Assembly: GCA_001642005.1 (NCBI GenBank)
Contig: LWCA01000259.1
Location: forward strand, 1-35,849
Origin: Intoshia linei
Lineage: Eukaryota > Orthonectida > Rhopaluridae
DNA: 35,849 nt
Reading direction: 5' to 3'
The translations under genes were made by a program, and so were the position numbers. Each line of letters begins with the position of its first letter. Position 1 is the stretch's first letter. The notes beneath the pieces are model-generated. The model searched no databases. It was not told the origin of the DNA and saw only the letters and a program-made list of their open reading frames with translations. Positions 1 through 12,000 of this stretch are shown here, one piece after another.

Positions 1-556
1 TAATTATAGTTTTATGTAACTGTCAACTTACTGATAATTTTAATATGTATTTTGCTGAATTTTTATTTTAACATTTAACATTTATTTAACATTATTATTG
101 TAAATATATTTATTCGTATAAATAAATTTAGAAATTTTTTAGCAATAATGTTCTCTTTATTGCGTCGTTAATAGTTCATAATCTCACAAGAAATTTCAGT
201 AATTAATCAGTAATTCAAGTAATTAAAAACATCAGAATCAAAATCTAAGTAAAATATTTAAATAAAGTACAAATTTTATAAAATTCAGTAAAAGTACTTA
301 GTACTTAAAGTAATTGTTAAAAATTAAGTAAAAGTACAAAAAAGTACTTTTAAAAAAGTTGAACACACTATTGCTTGTATGTTTTCTAAACAAAAAAAGC
401 ATCATACCGTCGTAAACGTTGATCAAACACTGTACTCTTAACGTTGCATAACTTCTACTTGGCGAAAAACAAAAAGGGGCACTTAAATCAATTTTTTTCT
501 AAAAGGTTTAAAAATTTAGCAGAAGTTATGGATAACTTCGAAAAAGCCTACTAAAA

Positions 557-685
557 TTTAGTTTACAATTGGACGAATCTACTTATGTATTTGCAAGATA
601 TGTTGTGAATGATAACATTAAGGAGGAATATCTGTTTTGTGAGTTATTAAATAAAACTACAAGAGAATTGATGTATTCAAAATAA
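557..685 (+). pseudogene. hAT-family transposase fragment
   Basis: The frame starting at 557 reads FSLQLDESTY, then ARYVVNDNIKEEYLFCELL, and ends at TAA 683-685. The LQLDEST block followed by RYV and EEFLFC-like residues is typical of hAT transposases of the ZBED5/SCAND3/GTF2IRD2-like group. About a dozen residues normally between DEST and RYV are missing. No start codon, BED finger or C-terminal dimerisation region is present nearby, so this is a dead internal piece. The assignment rests on remembered family motifs. Confidence 0.7.
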
Positions 686-805
686 ATTATATATTAATAC
701 ATTAAAATATATATAAAATTTTTTATGGGCCCTACAATGTATAATTTACTTTGGCCCCAAATAGAAAAAATTTTACATAGTCCCTTGATTTTTCTAGTGG
801 CCCTT

Positions 806-842
806 TATATTATATATATTATATTTATATTATATTATATAT
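806..842. repeat. AT-only low-complexity tract
   Basis: An uninterrupted run of A and T, mostly TATAT and ATATTA units. It is simple sequence with no coding content. Confidence 0.8.
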
Positions 843-1284
843 GACTATGATAGCTTTAAATGTGATATTTGGTGGTTTTTGCTGTAGTATGCTTAATATC
901 TATCCATTTGTAACTGAAAATATCACTTGAAGTAATTATTACTTTTGTTACAACATAGTTTTGTAAGGCTGGATAATCTATTTTAACAAATTAAAAAAAA
1001 AATGATTAAATTAGATGTCCGTACCGGTATACGACGTAGCCTATTAAAAACAATGCGAAGATTTAGCTTACTTCTTATTTCAAAGCAACAATAACGATCC
1101 CATTAAAATTTATGAAATAAATTTGTTCAATTGTTATGCAAAAGTTTTCCGCTACTATTTAATTCGTTTATTTTTTGAGTCTTTAACATTATATTTGAAT
1201 AGTCTATTTTTAATTAATGAATTTGGTGGTATGACCAGGGCTGCTACATTTTTAGTTTAAAACAAGGTTTAAAATAAGTACAGA

Positions 1285-1537
1285 CAGGGTCGTGGAGAGG
1301 GTCATATGTCCCGTGTCTACAATCATGAGCCTACTTTTTTAATTTATTAATAGGTATTGATGAAAAATTTCTTAAGTATATCATAATTTCAATAATCAAT
1401 GATTTCCAATGGTTATTTTTAATTTTTAGATAATGAACGTTCGATTAAATAATGTATAGAGGTCCATTTTTAAAAATTTTTTTATAGGGGCCTATACTTT
1501 TCATCGAGCCCGGGCCTACTGCTGGCTCTCCACGACC
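1285..1537. mobile_element. MITE-like element with GGGTCGTGGAGAG ends (copy 1)
   Basis: The left end reads CAGGGTCGTGGAGAGGG. The right end carries the inverse motif CTCTCCACGACC near 1526-1537. The same pair of ends bounds 15763-16022, and a single end occurs at about 20730-20751. Both fuller copies also contain a block about a coloured 'gacctcta' and 'gaacgtt' motif in opposite order, consistent with opposite insertion directions. There is no coding capacity. The superfamily is not identified and the right boundary is approximate. Confidence 0.55.
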
Positions 1538-1642
1538 ATTATTATGACCAAATCAGCTGTAATTCTTAAATTGTATCTGTTTAATTTAAGTAACTAGTTA
1601 AAATTTTATTTGTAATTAATATTGTATTAATTGATTTTTAAT

Positions 1643-1708
1643 CAGGGGTGCACAGTCATTAAGATCAATACTTGGGGTGCATAGGTCAAAAAAGGTTAAG
1701 AACCACTG
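1643..1708. mobile_element. hAT-type terminal remnant
   Basis: The segment starts CAGGGGTGC and ends GGTTAAGAACCACTG. The latter is the inverse of the CAGTGGTTCTTAACC end seen in many animal hAT elements. It is only 66 bases long and lacks a clear 8-base target duplication, so it is probably a collapsed or truncated copy. Confidence 0.5.
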
Positions 1709-2150
1709 CCTTAAGGGAAATATTCCCTTTTTCTAATATTTTTTTGAAAAACACGCTTTTACCCAACGCTTAATAGAAATATCTTCTTTTTTCAATATTT
1801 TTTGTAAAAATTGAAATTTACTAACCTTTATGTAAAAAATATCATTTTTCCAATATTTTTTTGAAAAATAATTTTATCAACCCTTAACCCTTTCACTGTC
1901 TGTGTATTCTATACTATACACAACAATTCCACTTCACACGTCTGTGTATTCTATGATATACATAGCATAATTTTGAAAAACTTTATTCTTTTATTTTCAT
2001 AAATTTTCATTTAGGTAATTTAAAAATAATACAAGTTTAAATTAAAACATAAATTCCAGACGTGTTTGTGTGATACATCATAAAATAGTGTTAGAGAGTG
2101 AAAGGGTTAAGGGAAATATCCCCTTTTTCCAATACTTTATGAGAAAAATG
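1709..2150. repeat. T-rich degenerate minisatellite, split by a MITE
   Basis: Degenerate units of the type CCCTTAAnGGAAATATnCCC, T-run, CAATATTTTTTTGAAAAA repeat from about 1709 to 1883 and resume at 2107-2150. The piggyBac-like MITE at 1888-2106 sits exactly at a TTAA inside one unit. Similar units occur at about 21470-21800. Confidence 0.6.
1888..2106. mobile_element. piggyBac-like MITE (copy 1), TTAA target duplication
   Basis: The element starts CCCTTTCACTGTCTG and ends AGAGAGTGAAAGGG, and is flanked on both sides by TTAA (1884-1887 and 2107-2110). CCC ends plus a TTAA duplication are the hallmark of piggyBac-superfamily transposons. At 219 bases it is non-autonomous. A second copy in inverted orientation lies at 13820-14052 and shares the interior, including the ACACGTCTGTGTATTCTATG motif. 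Confidence 0.75.
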
Positions 2151-2159
2151 TAAAGTAAG

Positions 2160-2420
2160 ATAAATTCCAATCTCAGAAACGTACATCTTACCGATCAAAA
2201 CCATGAAGTATATTTTTTGTAATATTAAACGCGTCCTAGAACTCAAAAAAGTATACACTCTGATAACGATTTTAAATCATCAACAATCGCATAAATGTAA
2301 ATTTCAAAAAGGTATAACTTCAGAACAAAAACACCAAATTACCTTTTTTTAAAAAATGAAAATTGTGGTAGAATTTAAAAAAAAATTCCGTTCATACAGT
2401 TATCTCCAGTTAACACTCAC
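2160..2420 (+). repeat. Dispersed repeat family D, copy 1
   Basis: This copy contains the family motifs 'cCAATCTCAGAAAcgtaCATCTTACC' and 'CTTCAGAACAAAAACACC' followed by a T-run. The same ordered blocks recur at about 8545-8800, 25630-26340 and 32040-32600. No protein-coding content is seen. Confidence 0.5.
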
Positions 2421-3021
2421 ATAAATTTTTGATCTCACTGAAAAATTACATTAAATTGATATTAAAATATTAAAGATTAGATATATTGCCAACTGTAGTA
2501 CTGTATTGTCCGTACACTATGTGAATCTGGAACCACTGCACTATGTAGTTACTAATTGTAGATGGAAGTAGTTATATTTTAATATTTAGAACGAAAATAT
2601 AATACCACAGTATCAAGTCACGGATTACAGTATATTTTTCACATTTAACTTCTATATCTCACTTTTTCGGAATGTATTATGAAAATTTGTTAAAAGTACT
2701 ATTTTTTAACCGAAATAAGAAGGAAAACAGATCAAATTGCTCGGGAAATCGTGAAAATCCCGTGTTATTTTATTTTTCTGACGTTCTCTGTAGAAAATTA
2801 TATTCAGTTTCTATCTTGTCTGTTATACATTTCATACAAACTAGGAATTAGGTTTACCGAGGATATTTATACGATAGATATACATTAATAACTGAATTGA
2901 ATTTTTGGTTAGTAAAATGAAAACACCAAGTACAGTCAATCGATGATTTATTAACTTTTTTTCTTACGATATTGTTTTCATTGATTAAAATGTTAAAAAT
3001 CGTTGACCTGGTGCCAATCTC
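2421..3021. other. Spacer upstream of the rotatin-like gene
   Basis: No convincing exon, transposon end or RNA gene is seen here. A TGA at about 3004 precedes the proposed ATG at 3022 in the same frame, with no AG acceptor between them. This supports 3022 as a possible start but does not prove it. Confidence 0.4.
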
Positions 3022-6000
3022 ATGTTAATTCTGTAAAAGATTTATATTTACATGCTACTTATATGTGATACCAATTACTAAATCATTTAGATTAAATTGC
3101 GAGCCGTTGGTAAAGACTATATTAAATATAGTGTCAGATATTTGTGAAAATTTATCTAGACTTTCAGATTTTAATAATGTCTATCTAAGATCATATCATG
3201 TATATTCAATGCGATCAGTAGTTTCTATATTGGAAAAATTGAAATGTATTCATTCTTATAAATTTACAGATTATGCCGTGGTATTTATAGAAATATGTCC
3301 AATCAAAAATTTTGGTATTTAGGTTTCTGCTGAAAATATAATTGGTCAAATTATAAATATTATATATTACTACCTATACATTTCAAAAAACTTCGATGTA
3401 TTTGAATTGACTGCATACATTTTAATAGCTGACAAAATTATTATATTGTTCAATTTAAACACTGTAATTTTAATATTTTATAAAGGTTATTCTCAAACGA
3501 TAATTTTTGAAATTTCTCCAAAATTTTAATCTTTTTGTAATAATAATAATTATTCAAGTTTTTAAACCTTTTAAAATAAAATAATTTGTAATTTTCGTAT
3601 TTTCAGTAGATTTTCATACTTTTCCTATTTGAGTACATACAATGTATGTTAAATAGTTTAATTTAATTTTTTATTTTATAAACTTTTAAAAATAGGAATA
3701 TAATTATGTGTATTCGGAAACATTATTTAAAAACATGTTTTATATATGTATCAATTATGTTATAACTACAAAATTTAAAAGTTTTCATGCGAAAATTACA
3801 TCAATATTAACAAATCTGTCAAACACTAACCGAGAAAATACATGGTTAATGCGATATCAACATTACGAAAAAATTATTGAAGCTATATCGTGTTATTTGG
3901 ATTTTTTTAAAATGACGAAAAATGATTGGACGTCATGTTCTGTAGATAATTATTCTCGTCAATTTTTAGACAAATTACTTTATTGTATGAAAAATTTGTT
4001 TAAATTGACCCATTATTTAAAAAACGATGATATTTTATTGGAAAAATTGCAAAATTGTTTTCGTAATTTACTTTATTATGTCCAAGTTAAAGATAATGTA
4101 AAATTGGTTGAAATGATGATATTTTATTATCAATTCATTACAGAATCAAATTATTTTTATCAAACCAATTTTATTAGATTTTTAAAAAATTGTGCAGACG
4201 ATATTTGTTTGAAACATATAGGTAATGCTTCCACGTCTCACGTTTTTTCAATATTAACAAACCCGATTATTATTGAAGCTTTAATTAAAATCCTGATTCA
4301 TAGTGAAGCAGACATTCGCACTATTGTGAACCAATTCTTTGAATCACTTTTGAATCTACGAATTACCATCGATGTGGGTATATATAATGCATTTTTTTCT
4401 CATCTTATGCAATGCATGATTTTCTTTCCTGTTCACATTGATTCTTGGATATTTAATTTTTTTATAGAATTTTCGTACAGTTCTGAAAATTGTATACATG
4501 CTAATTTACATGTAGCTTTATTGTACTCTTGGACATTTAGTAAAAATCAACACATTGTTTTTAAATCTCACGTTTCTTTGTGCAAGATTTTTGAACCTTT
4601 GAATTTAACAATCAACTATAAAAATGGAAAAATTTCTGCTAATGATAGGAATAATATTTATATTATTCATTATACTCAATTTTCACATAATAAAGCCATT
4701 GATCATCGTGATTTAGACAAATATATAAACTACATTGAAAATTTTGATGGTAATGATTCTTCCATCTTTATTTCTAGTGTTCAGAATATTCATGATGCTT
4801 TATATGGTAATTTATTTACAAATGTATATACTTTTTAACTGATTTACCACTGATCAAATTGACAATTATAAGGGACAAATGTATTTTTTCTATGATTTAA
4901 GAAAATGTTTAATGAAAAATTAATTAATTTTTTGTTAATGGTTTAAACTTTAAATAAAATGAAAATAATAATTAATTTTGTATTGACACAGTACGGGTCT
5001 TTTAACGGTTTTTTAAAATTAACGACTACTATCTGACCGTATCTACTCATAATTTTTTTCTCTATAGTTTATTATCAATTTCAAATATACAGTATAAAAG
5101 GTTCAATTGTACCGGATTTTTCTTAAAAGATTGGTAAAATTGTGTTTTTTTAATTGATTGGTAAATTTCGATTTTTTTATGAAATATTTTAAAAGGGGAG
5201 TTTTTTCTAAAGGTTTGGTAAAATTAGATTTGTTTATGAAATATTAATAATGGCGTTTTTTATGAAATTTTTATAAAAAGATGGTTTTTTTAAATACTTG
5301 GTAAAATTGAATTTTTTTATAAAATAGTGGGTAAAAGTATGTTTTTTTTAATTGATTGGTAAATTTCGATTTTTTTATGAAATATTTTAAAAGGGGTTTT
5401 TTTTATAAAAATTGGTAAAATTTTTTTTTTTTCATGAAATGTTCGAATCATGAGGCTTTTTTCTAATTTTTTCTAATAATTTGATATAATTGATTGTTTT
5501 ATGAAATATTGGTAAAAGGGTGGTTTTTATTCTAAAGCATTGGTAAAATTAGGTTTTTTTATGAAATTTTAGTAAAAACGTGATTTTTTCTGAATGCTTG
5601 GTAAAAGGGGATTTTATCTAAAGGTTTAGTAAAATTGTTTTTTTGTATAAAATTTTAGAAAAATAAGGGCTTTTTTCTAAAGCTTTGGTAAAATTGAATT
5701 TTTCTATGAAATATTTTAAAATGGGATTTCTTGTAAAAAATTGTTCAAATTGTGTTTTTTCATGAAATTTTAGTAAAATAGGTGTTTTTTTCTAAAGGTT
5801 TGGTAAAATTGGATTTTTCTATGAAATATTGATAAAAGGCAGTTTTTTTATAGGTTAGGTTAATTTTGATTTTTTTATAAAATAGTGAATAAAAGTGGAC
5901 TATTTGCATAATACATTGTGCAAATATAAATTTAGTAAATCTTGTAAAATTGTATTTTAATTTCATTTCATTCAATTTTTAAGTCTATCTGCCTGTATCG

Positions 6001-9000
6001 GCGTTCGGGCTTCTAGTATTAACTACAGTAATAAAGTAAATTTAGATGAAAGCAATTACAAGTATTTAATAGAAAAAAAGATTTTTAAAATTTTGCTTTT
6101 ATCAATAAAGCGAGTATATCAAATAAAAGAATTTAGAATAGTATTCACTAAATTATTCATTTGCTTAATCCAATTACTCACTAATAATTATGATGACGTG
6201 TATCCTTATTTAGACATTGAATTATTTTCATTTTTTTATTATCTTCAATCTATCCTTATTGAAAAAACGAGTAGTAAATTACACTCCATTTGTTGCACAT
6301 TTATATCATTTTTGATCCATCGAATGAAGATTAGTTATGGGAATTCTACCACTCAAATATGTTATGAAATCAACTTTGATACTGCTAATTTTTTTTTTCC
6401 ATTTGAATTTTCGAAACCTTCATTTTTCGGTACCTATTCTATTAATTTAGAAGCCTCTCCTCCAAATTTTTTTGAATTGGAAGGACAAATTCAAGATCAA
6501 TTGTCTATTTATTTTAATGTTTCAAATCACGGAATCGAAAAAATTAAATCATTCACAAACCAAAATGGAATTTTAAAATTTTCCCAATGCACTCTAAATT
6601 ATTTTGATAAAAACTGTGACTTTATGAATAATCTTGTTTTGAACGTGGATGTAAATTATGCTTTCTCTAAAAGTATAGAATCTGTTACTCTAGAAAATTT
6701 ATCAAATTATAAACATGGTACATTTACTAGTACAATTAAATACTTGACCATGATGTCTACTTTTAAAATGATTTCAAATGAAGATGCTAATCGTATATTA
6801 AAATCAACTCTTGAATTTGCGCAAAGTTTAAAAAGGCAAGATGAAAGTTTGTCAAAATGCAGAGTACCAGAGTTTATTTATTCTTTTTTTCGAGTCAGAA
6901 ATTTACTTTGGAAAATAAATTTAAAAATTGGAATAATGTTTGGACCTAAAATGTTTATTAATCAGTTGAATTTACTACAATTGATTCACACTAATTTGTT
7001 TTCTTTTGATTTTATTTCGTATGCTATACATGTTATGGATAATGTTAAATATGGAAATGTCATTTATGATAAGTAATTTTCATTTTATTTTTTTATAATT
7101 TTTAATTTAGATTGAATGTTGAGTTTACGTGGCTTATGCATCATTATTTTTATATGCTTGGTAAATGGAAACATGCTGGTGAGGTGTATGACTTGAATTT
7201 TACTAAATTTTTGGAAAATTTTGTTGAGCGATTTTTGTGCAATATATCGTATTTTATCTCGACTTCTTCAGAAATATTAAATATTTCAATTTTTCTTTTC
7301 AAGAATATTTTAATTTCTAACAAAAATAACTTGTATGTTTTTATAATTAATGGTTACAGTATTCTGTCTTATTAGTTTTCAAATTTAACCCAAAAATTGA
7401 TTAAATATATGTTTTATCCTTAATTTATTGAATGTTATATTTTTTAATGAGGCAAAATTTTTACAGTTTCAAAATTTGTATTTACCGAGAGAATACTGTA
7501 GGTTTATTTTAATTTTAAATTTACTTTAAATTTTTTATTATGATTTTTATAATTTAGAAATGAATTGTTTTATCATGATAGATGTTACCATTTAATATAC
7601 AAATTGTTAAATGAGGTAATTTTTAATTTTATTTCTTTTCTAAATTAATTAATTACTGAATTAAGCCTGTTTAATGGAACAGGATATGAACATGATAAAA
7701 TGGTTTTGAAAAATAGAATTTGGGGTTATCATTTGTTTAGGCTATATGGTAGAGTTAGATGACAATAATTAGTTTTATGTTTTCGAGAATGATTGATAAA
7801 AATTCTTTTTTTCGAAAAGAGAACTTTTTATAATAATTGTATATGCGCAAATTGTTACCAAAAACATTTTGATTATTTTGAAACAGTTTACAAAATTTGG
7901 AAAATAACTATTTGTTTTTTTTAATGTTCAATTTTAGTATTTTACGTATATAACTGAAAACTACCCACCACAAAAATATATTTGTCATTATACTTCAGTT
8001 TTGCACATTCTTGAAATGTTAACTGTCTTGAAGGAATACGAAACATGCCAAAATTATGTAACTTTAAAGAAAATGTCAATTAGAAAAGTTTATGAGGTAA
8101 CTATTCATATACAATAGCGATAGATTAAGTGGTCCATGGATCAGTTGTGAAAAGAGAACCACTTTTTTCATAATTTAAATATTTAAACATGTTTATTATT
8201 TTCACTGTTTTTCTACATTATAATGTATATAAAATGAGTTATATTCAAGAAAAATTTAAATATTCCACAAAAAAAGCGAACCATGTAACTGAAAGGAAAA
8301 TCTGAATAATGTTTAAAAAAAATTTTTTCTTTTAAAAATTTACATTTAATTCATTATATATGTCAATTCGGATTGTCTATGTATAGCATACATTGTATGC
8401 GTTTCTGATTAACATGTAAATAAAACATTTTAAATTTAGTTACGTGGTTACTAGGATTGGCAATTTACTGATTAAGTTTTTACCTTACATTTTTTTTTAA
8501 AAATCAAAACTAATTTAAGAATAAATAGAAAATCCAACTCATATAAAACTCTTTGGTTGCCTGTCTGTCTGTGTTATCATTTATTTCAATAACTAAGAGT
8601 CTTAGCATTTTAAAAATTCCACATTTCTATTATAATTTTTTTTGGGTGAAAGTAAGATACATTTCAATCTCAGAAACTCACATCTTACCGGTTAAAAACC
8701 CAAATTATCCTTTTTTTAAAAATCAAACGATTCTACAATTTAAAAAAAAGGTATCTTCATGGCCAAAACTACAAATTACCTTTCTTTCATAAAATGAAGA
8801 TACAGTGGTTGTCGATTTAAACCACAGCTTTCTGAAAAATAGCGTGCTTTAAATCGAATGTGTGCTTTAAATTTAACATTTAAATTTTTATTTACAATAA
8901 TTAGATTTTTGAAAAGTAATCTGTAATAGTTTTCTTTTCTTGGTTCATCAGTTCTGTACTAATTACATTTTTAAGATCATAAAAAAATTTTAACACTCAA

Positions 9001-12000
9001 TTCAACCGCTATTCTTTTATTCTCTCCAGTGTTAAGTCTTTTGATATTTTAAATTGGGACATAAATTTTATGATAAAAGTATGCTTTATTTTTAATGTTT
9101 TCGAGATTTTCTAAGGATAATGTATATGAAAAGTAAAACTCGTAATAAATGCTGTGGTTTAAAACGAAAATGTGATTTATGTTTAACCCTTTAAAATTGT
9201 TAAAATTTGAGAATTCACATTTACAAGGAAATAGAGTATCCGCAAAATAAGAAATTTATCCATTTAGTATTTAATATTGAAATTAATATTTTTTTCCTTT
9301 TAAATCTACCAAAAACAAAAAAATGCTTTAAATTGACAACTACTGTAGTCCCAAAAATTTAAAAAAAATAGTTCATACATTTATCTCTAGTTAGAACACA
9401 CAAAATAAACATAAACAGATTTTATAGAGGCGTTTTAGGTAAATTTTTTGTGCATGAAAATTTTAAAGAGGATTGTAGTGGATTTTTTTTATAAGAATTT
9501 TAATTAGGGTTCACGTTTTTTAATTTGACTTATTTTTACGAAAGTGAGATGTGTAGAGTTTTAAAGTACCAATTTTTAATATAGTTTTTCGATGATTACA
9601 TCTTATCGAAAATAAGATTTTAGAAATTGAGCCTTTCAGGGTAAAAACCTAAAATCACCCATCCTATTTTTATAAATAAAAAGATACCTAGAATGTTTTT
9701 AAATCTACATTCTTATATTTAAAATATATTATTACATTTAAAAAAAGGCTACATTATACATGTTTTAAAATCATGAACATTATAAATTTCAATTTCAAAA
9801 ACTTATATCTTCATTATCAAAAACCAAAACTGCCCATAATAACTTATATAAAAGTCTGTGTTTGTGTGGCTGTCTTTATTTTATAAAATTAAAAAAAACC
9901 GGTTAGTCTAGGCTATAATTTCAAAAAATATCACATTTAATGCTGCTTTTTCCAGTTAGAATATATAAAAAATTTCAATATTAAGTTAAGCTTAGGCTCG
10001 TGGCAATTATGATCATATATTTAATTTTTCCTCTCCACGGAACTGTTTGCTGGAAGTGTGAATTTTAGCTTACATATTTTTAAAATAAATATGAATTTGC
10101 TGGAATTCATCTTGACAGAACTTTCAAATATTAATTGAATTTTAGAAAAAATGTTGGATAGATTTTATCCAATTTTTTAAATTATCTATAAATTACATTG
10201 ATCATTTGAATTTGGATGTGAAATGCAAAATATGGAAATTTCTATCGGAATGTACTCCAATGGATGTAATTGAAGGGTTTTTTGACGAAAAAATTGCTAA
10301 AATTTTTTGTATTCCATTAAAATGTGCTTATAAACTATCAACAAACCCTAAAACTGAATTTCTCCTTCGTATCAATTGCATGAAATATATTAATTCGATG
10401 TTTCAAAATGCTACATACAACAACTGGGAAACTAGTTATTACTCTTCAATTTCTATCAATACTAATAAACCCAACTATTATTTCAATGAAATCAACCCTT
10501 TAAATTATACAGACATTTTCGACAGCATATTATCTGTTTTATGTTTATTTATCGAAGTTTTAGGGTTTTCAATGGTTCAAGATAGGAAATATGAGTTGGT
10601 TTGGTTATCTGATTTATTATCAGAATTTTACATATATTTGCAACATTTCATTAATCTTTATCCTAAAAATGTGACTTTGGATCAAATATTTGAGAAATCA
10701 AAACACAATGAACAAAATATTATAAAATACATTTTGGCAAGTTTTGATGTCAAATTTATTAATATTTTAAATAAAATTCAAGACTCTGACGCGTATTTAA
10801 ATCATGAAGCACAGTCTATTTTACACAGATTCTCAAAGTTTTATAGTAATTCTTTGGATTTATTAATGTTACTTTTTAAAAACAAGAAAAATTTAATGCA
10901 TGAAGCAATAAATGAAATGAATAATGAATTTAATACACTTTTAATTGTCATTTTGTCTTGTAAAACATTAAAACCTATATTTATGGATACGTCGTTAAAT
11001 TTTTTAGCAAAATTCTTTGATTTTATTGGTATCAAAACAAATGTCTACATTAATGATTCTTTATACTCTGCAATTCATGACAATCTCAAATATAGCCTTT
11101 CTCATAAAACTACCAAAAATGTTTACTTTCTACCAAAAATATTGTGGATTTTGTTAAAAATTTTAAACTATGATTTTTCAATAAATAAAAATATGTATTT
11201 CAAAAGATTGCACAAAAATACTGATATTTATCAATTTTTATCATATGCAAGAAATTTTAAAAATAATTTTTTTGATAATTATGTGTTTATGGAAAAGAAT
11301 CATGAATTACACGGACATGTCAAAAATTTAAAATGTTCATTTTATCTGGATATTGGATGTTTGTTGGTTCAATATTCTTTTATTGATTATGATAAAAAAG
11401 ATTCAAGTAGTAATGAAAATATTGATACGGATTGTTCAAATGAGTATGGAAAATATCTTCATTCGTTGACTCTTAATTGTTTGTCCATTATTTTACTTTT
11501 TACTTGTGATACTATTTTCGATGGCGAAAATTTTTGTAATTTTTTATTTTTTTATTATTGATTAGTTAATAAGTACTATATAATAAAATTAATAAACAGT
11601 AGGGTAATAATTATGTGCTGGTACAAAAATTATCTGGCTTCGAGCGCCTTTTAACTTTTTTAATTTTATCCACATATTAAATATTATATATCGTATTTAT
11701 TTTTATGTAGATAAACTCAAAAATTTAATTAATTACTTTGCAACAATAATCACTGGAATTTACAATAGTTGTCACTATAACAAATTTGATGTAATTAATA
11801 TAATATTAATAAATATTGATTAAATTTATATTATTAATTCGGAGTTAAAATTTCGGCAATTTTTTATTTGATTTGGCGTTTTCAATTTTCTTTACAATTA
11901 CAATTACAGGCGATGAGGGATAGATGTGAAATTGAAAACGTCAAGGTCGTATATTACGTGAAAATTATAAAATTATTTTTTGTTTTAGTTTTATATTCTA

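Noticed and set aside
5760-5975. 71-codon minus-strand frame
   Set aside because: It lies inside the tandem array and is made of its repeat unit.
8553-8792. 79-codon plus-strand frame
   Set aside because: Coincides with a copy of dispersed repeat family D; no start context or family likeness.
10841-11035. 64-codon minus-strand frame
   Set aside because: Antisense shadow of a well-supported rotatin exon.
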